Below, piece after piece: positions 59,291-64,000 of a stretch of DNA of 64,000 bases. The translations under genes were made by a program, and so were the position numbers. The notes below the pieces were generated by a model. It was given only the letters and a program-made list of their open reading frames with translations. It ran no database searches and was not told where the DNA came from. The DNA comes from CAXXOK01 sp963675925. Its GTDB lineage: Bacteria > Bacillota > Clostridia > Christensenellales > Aristaeellaceae. The stretch lies in assembly GCA_963675925.2 (NCBI GenBank), contig CAXXIB010000004.1, positions 1 to 64,000 of the forward strand, written 5' to 3'. The stretch's first letter is position 1, and each line of letters begins with the position of its first letter.

Positions 59291-60184
59291 ATGACGGATT
59301 TTAAGGTTCCCGTCGCTGTCAAATCACAGCGCCGCTTTACCCCCGGCAAGACATTGTCGGCTGTATTGCTTACAATCATAGCAGCTTTGGTTTTACTGCC
59401 GATTGTATTTACGTTCCTATACTCCTTTTTCCCCAAAAGCGAAATCACCGCATACTTTAATCTACGCGGCAATTACGACGAAACCCAGTGGCTTCCTGTA
59501 CTGTTTTCTCCGCAGATGGCAACCATACGTCAGTACTACACCATACTGATTGAAGACCCGCAGTATCTAAAGCTGTTTGTCAATTCCGTCAAGTATACGG
59601 TTGCAATCCTGCTGGGGCAAGCGATTATCATCCCGATGATGGCCTATGCGCTGAGCCGGTTTGAGTTTAAAGGCAGAGACGCGATCTTTTTTGGCATCCT
59701 GATGCTCATGGTGCTTCCTTTCCAGGTTACCATGGTGCCAAGCGTAATCACGCTGCGCTTCATGGGCATTTTGGAAACGCCGTGGGCCGTCATACTGCCC
59801 ATGTGGTTTTCGCCGTTTTATATTTTTCTGCTGCGTCAGTTCATGATCGGGCTTCCCAACGAGCTATTGGAAGCCGGTATGATGGACGGAGCAGGCCTCT
59901 CCCGCTGTTATGTACATGTGGTGCTGCCGGTATGCCGGCCGGTGCTGGGAGCAGCCGTGGCACTTTCGTTTGCGGATTGCTGGAATCTGGTGGAACAGCC
60001 GTTGGTGTATTTGGCCAACCGCACCAGTGACCAGCCGCTTTCCGTTATGTTCAATCAAATCGGCTCGGATAACTCCGGCATCGCTTTCGCGGGCGCTGCG
60101 CTGTATATTTTGCCGGCATTATTCGTCTATTTTTTCTTTCAGGAAGATATTCTTTTAGGTGTAACACTCAGTGAGTTGAAGTAA
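59291..60184 (+). CDS. ABC transporter permease, MalG-like
   Basis: 297-residue inner-membrane permease, six helices; first at ~25-47 (LSAVLLTIIAALVLLPIVFTF). The EAA loop is EAGMMDGAGLSRCYVHVVLPV (~195-215). GGAGGAGG lies before the ATG, twelve bases after the MalF-like stop. No ATPase gene lies in the visible part of the operon. Confidence 0.92.
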   Translation: MTDFKVPVAVKSQRRFTPGKTLSAVLLTIIAALVLLPIVFTFLYSFFPKSEITAYFNLRGNYDETQWLPVLFSPQMATIRQYYTILIEDPQYLKLFVNSVKYTVAILLGQAIIIPMMAYALSRFEFKGRDAIFFGILMLMVLPFQVTMVPSVITLRFMGILETPWAVILPMWFSPFYIFLLRQFMIGLPNELLEAGMMDGAGLSRCYVHVVLPVCRPVLGAAVALSFADCWNLVEQPLVYLANRTSDQPLSVMFNQIGSDNSGIAFAGAALYILPALFVYFFFQEDILLGVTLSELK

Positions 60185-60204
60185 ACGGGAGGGGCTGAAC
60201 CGAC

Positions 60205-61560
60205 ATGAAAATGAAACGATTTGCGATCCGTGGATTGATTGCGCTGGCCATTGTCATCGCACTTTGCATGTTTTTTGCCAATACAATTGTAACCATTACC
60301 ACGCCGAAGGTTCGTATCGTGGACGTAGGCAAGGGGCGTCTGGAACAAAAAATCACACTGGACGCAAAGGTATTCTTCCCCAAAACAACAGACTATACAC
60401 TGCAAGAGGCGATGGATCACAACATCATTGTAGATAAAGTCTATGTGCGCGCAGGGCAGACTGTGGAGGCTGGCGAAACGCTATTTACCGCCACCATGCC
60501 GGAGTATGAAAAATCCATGCAGGAATTGCAGGACCAATACGACGAAAAAGCCGCCGCGCTGCTGGATAAGGATATTGAAAACCTGCGTATTGACAAGGAG
60601 AGCAGCCAAAACGACTACTATAAAGCCGTTTTGGATCTGCAAACTATATTATCGCAGGCCAAGCACGATGCACGCGTACTGGCGGCAGAGCTGGATGTTG
60701 CGCTGGGCAGCGATACGGCCCAGTGGCAGCAGCGTGCTGCCGGGCAGGACGATTTGCTTGCGGCAGTCCAAACCGTGGCATCGCAGCAAGCTGCATACGA
60801 TGAGGCGTATACTGCATTTTTCGAGGCTTACAAACTCGCAAGTTCCAGCTTCAAGGAAAAAACGTTCCAGTACATCAAGGAGCGCGATGCTCTTTTAGAT
60901 GAGATGAATGGCCTGCTGGATGATATGGTCGCCTTAACAGAATACAAAAACAAGCTGACCAACGTGACCGCGCCACAGGACGGCTATGTGGTTTCTATGG
61001 ATGTGAAAAGCGGCGATACCTATGAAGGCAAAACCACTGCCTTTACCTTGAGTGAAGCGGATACCCCGCCCCAGCTTCGCGCCGATATTACCACCCTTTC
61101 CAAAACGATTACTGATGGCACCAAAGTGGAGGTGGACGGCAATTCCAGAACCGAAAAAACCACTGTGGAATCCGTAGCACTGGGCGGTGACGGTAAAAAA
61201 TACCTGTACATCGAATTGACGGATAAAATCATTTCTGCCAAAGGTGGCATCGTCTCCTTGCTGACAGACGGCAGCGTGACCGTCACGGTGCGGTACCGGG
61301 CAAAACAATCCACCACACTTCTTCCCGCCGCTGCCGTACGCAGCGATGGTGAGGATTCAAACTATGTATATACCATCCAGAATTACTACGGCGGTTTCCT
61401 CAATTCTTCTGCCATGAAGGTCACCAAGACACCCGTCACCGTGCTGGAACGCGGCGATACTGTGGTGTCTGTGGAAGAGGATCTGTCCTATCAGAAAATC
61501 GCAGGCGGTGAGGATCGGGCGCTGAGTGACAACTGCAACGTGATGGAGTATATCGACTGA
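60205..61560 (+). CDS. HlyD/MacA-type membrane-fusion adaptor protein
   Basis: 451 residues, anchored by one N-terminal helix (GLIALAIVIALCMFFANTI). A split lipoyl/barrel-sandwich domain (VDKVYVRAGQTVEAGETLF; NVTAPQDGYVVSMDVKSGDTYEG) brackets a long helical hairpin of ~130 residues (ELQDQYDEKAAALLDKDIEN and following), and beta-barrel domains follow. Such adaptors normally join an efflux permease to outer components; in Gram-positive cells they assist MacB-like ABC exporters. The next gene overlaps its stop (TGATG), so it is translationally coupled to the MacB-like protein. Confidence 0.88.
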   Translation: MKMKRFAIRGLIALAIVIALCMFFANTIVTITTPKVRIVDVGKGRLEQKITLDAKVFFPKTTDYTLQEAMDHNIIVDKVYVRAGQTVEAGETLFTATMPEYEKSMQELQDQYDEKAAALLDKDIENLRIDKESSQNDYYKAVLDLQTILSQAKHDARVLAAELDVALGSDTAQWQQRAAGQDDLLAAVQTVASQQAAYDEAYTAFFEAYKLASSSFKEKTFQYIKERDALLDEMNGLLDDMVALTEYKNKLTNVTAPQDGYVVSMDVKSGDTYEGKTTAFTLSEADTPPQLRADITTLSKTITDGTKVEVDGNSRTEKTTVESVALGGDGKKYLYIELTDKIISAKGGIVSLLTDGSVTVTVRYRAKQSTTLLPAAAVRSDGEDSNYVYTIQNYYGGFLNSSAMKVTKTPVTVLERGDTVVSVEEDLSYQKIAGGEDRALSDNCNVMEYID

Positions 61561-62786
61561 TGAAGAAGCGCAAACCATGGGTTATTGTGTTGCTGGCGGT
61601 ATGCACCATACTGCTGGTGTGGTCTGTTACGCAGATACACGCCATCGGCAGCAACCTGCAGTATCTGGTCACGGCTCCGGTCGTCGATATCAGCGCCGGC
61701 GGACAGGATAGTCCCCCATTCGATCCGCAGGCAGAATCAACGCAAGAAAAAGCCCTGCCAAACGCGAAGGTACAGGAGCTGCTTGAAACCCTGCAAACCA
61801 TCGCAGAGGATTGGGATGGCATCATCGAAGCATACACAATGTCCGGTATCGTGGAAAGCGCAAGCTTTGTCAGCGATACAGACATACCGATACAAACCCG
61901 CTTAAACGCACTGGGGCCAAACGCATTTCTCATTGCGCCTCAATATCTGCTTGCCGGTCGGCTGTTTTACCCGGAGGAACTGCAATACGGTTCCAACGGT
62001 ATTTTGCTGGACGAACAGCTGGCTCTGGCGCTGTTCCGTATCACCGAGCCCATCGGCCGCACGGTAACCATTTCTCAAGTGGAGTTTACGGTCATCGGCG
62101 TACTGCGCCACACAAAACGAGTCGGCGACCGCGATGATTACACTGCCTATGTGCCCATGGCCGCTCTATGGAACCAGGCCATTCAGCTGGATGCCCTGCA
62201 AGTCACTGCAAGGCCCGTTTCCGGCGCAGGCGCACGCGCCACGTTTAGCGAAGATCTGGAAACCTGGCAGGGTGGCGGCACGTTGATCAATTTGCAAAAG
62301 GAAGCCTCTGGTGCGCAGCTGCCACTGTGGGTGCTGTTATGCGCCAGCGGCAGCATCATACTATTTTGGTTGTTTGGTGTATGGAAACGGCGGCTATGGC
62401 AGTTTGCGGCAGAAAACAAACAACGGCTGCAGCAGCAGTACCTGCGCCAATTCATTTGGCCTTTGATCGGCATGGCTTTGCTGTTTACGATCACCGGCGT
62501 CACGCTGGTGCTGATCACGCTGCTGCTATTGCGTGCTATCGTAGCGCCACTGTACATCTTCCCCGAATGGGTCCCTGCTGTGCCTGTAGTGTGGAATGAC
62601 ATCCAAACCGCATTCTGGCAGGTATGGCAAGGCACCGCAAACCTGATGGAATTACGCAGTCCGGAGCTGATTCGCATTCGCTACTTCGGTATGGTCATCA
62701 GCTGGTGCAGCGCGATTACCGCTTGCTTGCTATTGTATCTGTGGGGCTTGCTGCGCGGAAAGCATAGCAAAGAACAGCACAAGTAA
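61560..62786 (+). CDS. MacB/FtsX-like membrane protein
   Basis: 408 residues with FtsX/MacB topology: one N-terminal helix (VIVLLAVCTILLVWSVTQIHA), a large extracytoplasmic domain (~30-250) and three helices near the end (LWVLLCASGSIILFWLFGVW; WPLIGMALLFTITGVTLVLI; FGMVISWCSAITACLLLYLW). The outer domain contains the MacB core motif ALFRITEPIGRTVTISQVEF followed by TVIGVL. No ATP-binding domain is fused, so a separate ATPase would be needed. Starts on the last base of the adaptor stop codon. Confidence 0.8.
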   Translation: MKKRKPWVIVLLAVCTILLVWSVTQIHAIGSNLQYLVTAPVVDISAGGQDSPPFDPQAESTQEKALPNAKVQELLETLQTIAEDWDGIIEAYTMSGIVESASFVSDTDIPIQTRLNALGPNAFLIAPQYLLAGRLFYPEELQYGSNGILLDEQLALALFRITEPIGRTVTISQVEFTVIGVLRHTKRVGDRDDYTAYVPMAALWNQAIQLDALQVTARPVSGAGARATFSEDLETWQGGGTLINLQKEASGAQLPLWVLLCASGSIILFWLFGVWKRRLWQFAAENKQRLQQQYLRQFIWPLIGMALLFTITGVTLVLITLLLLRAIVAPLYIFPEWVPAVPVVWNDIQTAFWQVWQGTANLMELRSPELIRIRYFGMVISWCSAITACLLLYLWGLLRGKHSKEQHK

Positions 62787-62820
62787 CCATTGGACTGCGG
62801 GAAGGAAAGGACAATCGCCA

Positions 62821-63861
62821 ATGCGCAACTTTAGAATCCTTGCGTTGCTTGCCATCTTACTGCTTGCACCGCTGCCTGCGCTGGCAGGCGCGACGTTCAG
62901 CGGAACTGTCGTTAATGAAGGCAGTTTGCAGGTGGTCGCGCCCTTTAACGGGCAGGCGGAAGCAATCAGCGTACTGGAAGGCCAGCGTGTTACAGCCGGA
63001 CAGCCGCTGGTAACGCTTTCAACAACCAAGGTCTATGCCCCCACCGACGGAACTGTGAGCGGCGTGTTTGCAAAGCCCGGCGAATCGCTTGACGATACAA
63101 TCGCCATCACGCTTGAGACCGGCAACCGCTACAGCGTGAGCGCGACGGTTTATATGGCGGATCCGTCCCCTGATATGAGGTACATCAATATCGGCGAGAC
63201 TGTATATATCAAGCGCAAGTCCCAGCCGGAGTACAACGCCGTGGGGTACGTTTCCGCGGTGGATGGCTCCGATTACACGGTGACCACTATATCCGGCAAG
63301 TTGTACATCGGACGCTTCGTATTTGTGTACCGGGAGCCGGACATGACCGAATCATCCTGCATCGGACGCGGCTATACCGGCCGCGCGGCAGACTGGGCGA
63401 TTGAAGGTCAGGGAACGCTTTACAAAATGCATGTCACAGAGGGCCAGAAGGTTGAGCGCGGGCAGCTGCTATACGAAACAGTGGACGGTACACTGCCTCA
63501 AACAGAAGCGATTCAGTCGACCGTGTGTGCGACCGTTTCCGGCGTGGTCAATACGCTAGAAGTAAGCCCCGGAGATAGCGTCGCCCAGGGGGATGTGCTG
63601 CTGTCCATCGTTTCGCCGGAACAGTATGCCGTATCGCTGCTCGTGGACGAAGCCCAGCTTGCAGGCATTGCTGTCGGGCAGCATGCAACCATCACCATGG
63701 ACTGGGATGCCGGCGCAGACCGCACGTTGACCGGCACAGTCACACAGATTTCGCACATCGCCAATACAGACGGGCAATACACCGCTACGGTCAGCTTACA
63801 GCCGGGCAGCAGTGTGAAGCTTGGCATGAGCGCGACCATACAGCTTCAGGATATTGAGTAA
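62821..63861 (+). CDS. Secreted HlyD-like adaptor protein with two lipoyl-type domains
   Basis: 346 residues. Signal peptide ILALLAILLLAPLPALA, then a complete lipoyl-type domain (EAISVLEGQRVTAGQPLVTL; YAPTDGTVSGVFAKPGESL). A central beta domain follows, then a second lipoyl-like segment (KMHVTEGQKVERGQLLYET; GVVNTLEVSPGDSVAQGDVL) and a C-terminal beta-barrel (KLGMSATIQLQDIE). There is no helical hairpin between half-motifs, so it is built differently from the adaptor at 60205. After cleavage it would be free or bound to the membrane complex. GGAAAGGA precedes the ATG. Confidence 0.85.
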   Translation: MRNFRILALLAILLLAPLPALAGATFSGTVVNEGSLQVVAPFNGQAEAISVLEGQRVTAGQPLVTLSTTKVYAPTDGTVSGVFAKPGESLDDTIAITLETGNRYSVSATVYMADPSPDMRYINIGETVYIKRKSQPEYNAVGYVSAVDGSDYTVTTISGKLYIGRFVFVYREPDMTESSCIGRGYTGRAADWAIEGQGTLYKMHVTEGQKVERGQLLYETVDGTLPQTEAIQSTVCATVSGVVNTLEVSPGDSVAQGDVLLSIVSPEQYAVSLLVDEAQLAGIAVGQHATITMDWDAGADRTLTGTVTQISHIANTDGQYTATVSLQPGSSVKLGMSATIQLQDIE

Positions 63862-63900
63862 TGAATGCAATGAACAAAACATATACGGAGGGAAAAACGA

Positions 63901-64000
63901 TGAAAACACCTAGAAAAGCACTTGCGATCCTGCTTGCGCTGCTATGTGCAGCGCCGGGGCTTGCCTTGGCCTCCGGCAGCTATGACGGAACCATCGTATG
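63901..64000 (+). CDS. Second secreted HlyD-like protein of the operon (3' end outside window)
   Basis: Only 33 residues are visible: a signal peptide (KALAILLALLCAAPGLALA) and the start SGSYDGTIV, which parallels AGATFSGTVV at the mature start of the preceding protein. It is therefore probably a paralog with a lipoyl-type domain. CGGAGGG lies before the ATG. Confidence 0.6.

Overview
The window looks like chromosomal DNA of an anaerobic, fermentative member of the Bacillota, class Clostridia, probably an uncultured gut or rumen lineage (inference). Supporting signs are strong AGGAGG-type ribosome binding sites, canonical sigma-A promoters, Firmicutes-type families (YtvI-like, YitT, GlpP, Lpl-type sugar ABC transporters, clostripain), a glycerol operon with the DUF1667 subunit, and many glycoside hydrolases. 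No tRNA, rRNA, CRISPR array, integrase or prophage gene was found. Most of the window has moderately high G+C; 28.0-32.8 kb is clearly AT-richer.

1-9 kb is housekeeping: a GntR/FCD regulator cut by the left edge, a full-length dnaE that is readable only after four single-base indels, guaB, a YtvI/AI-2E membrane protein, a secreted L,D-transpeptidase and a small flavin-binding protein. 9-18 kb is a plant-glycan locus: an ArsR-like regulator, a GH127 beta-L-arabinofuranosidase, a GH51 alpha-L-arabinofuranosidase and a GH2 beta-galactosidase form one minus-strand operon, divergent from a GH27 enzyme, with a palindromic operator candidate between them. 18-27.5 kb holds a secreted clostripain-like protease, a DEAD-box helicase with an attenuator-like leader, GtrA, a secreted GH13 amylase, YitT, a YbaK-like deacylase and an ADP-forming acyl-CoA synthetase.

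27.6-32.8 kb is an AT-rich graveyard of Rhs/YD-repeat C-terminal cassettes. Broken copies of the conserved Rhs core junction alternate with small orphan ORFs, a detached toxin tail, three paralogous putative immunity genes, an 847-bp tandem duplication and a 113-bp MITE-like inverted-repeat element.

32.9-38.3 kb is the glycerol regulon: a glpA-like/glpB-like/DUF1667/glpK operon under a leader terminator, divergent from the antiterminator glpP. A membrane-bound alpha/beta hydrolase follows, with a long structured 5' leader. 40.7-52.3 kb is a nine-gene minus-strand operon for amino-sugar-containing glycans: GH20-like and GH125 enzymes, an Lpl-type ABC transporter (two permeases and a binding protein), an unassigned beta-propeller protein, NagA, NagB and a ROK kinase. 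A divergent ROK repressor and a following pair (aldolase-type lyase, SGNH hydrolase) complete the locus.

56 kb to the right edge is an operon I cannot match to a described system. It contains a secreted protein whose N-terminal half resembles a beta-propeller and whose C-terminal half is an ABC solute-binding domain, two MalF/MalG-like permeases, a HlyD-type adaptor, a MacB-like membrane protein, and two further HlyD-like secreted proteins, the last cut by the window. It mixes importer and efflux parts and is the best candidate here for an undescribed system.
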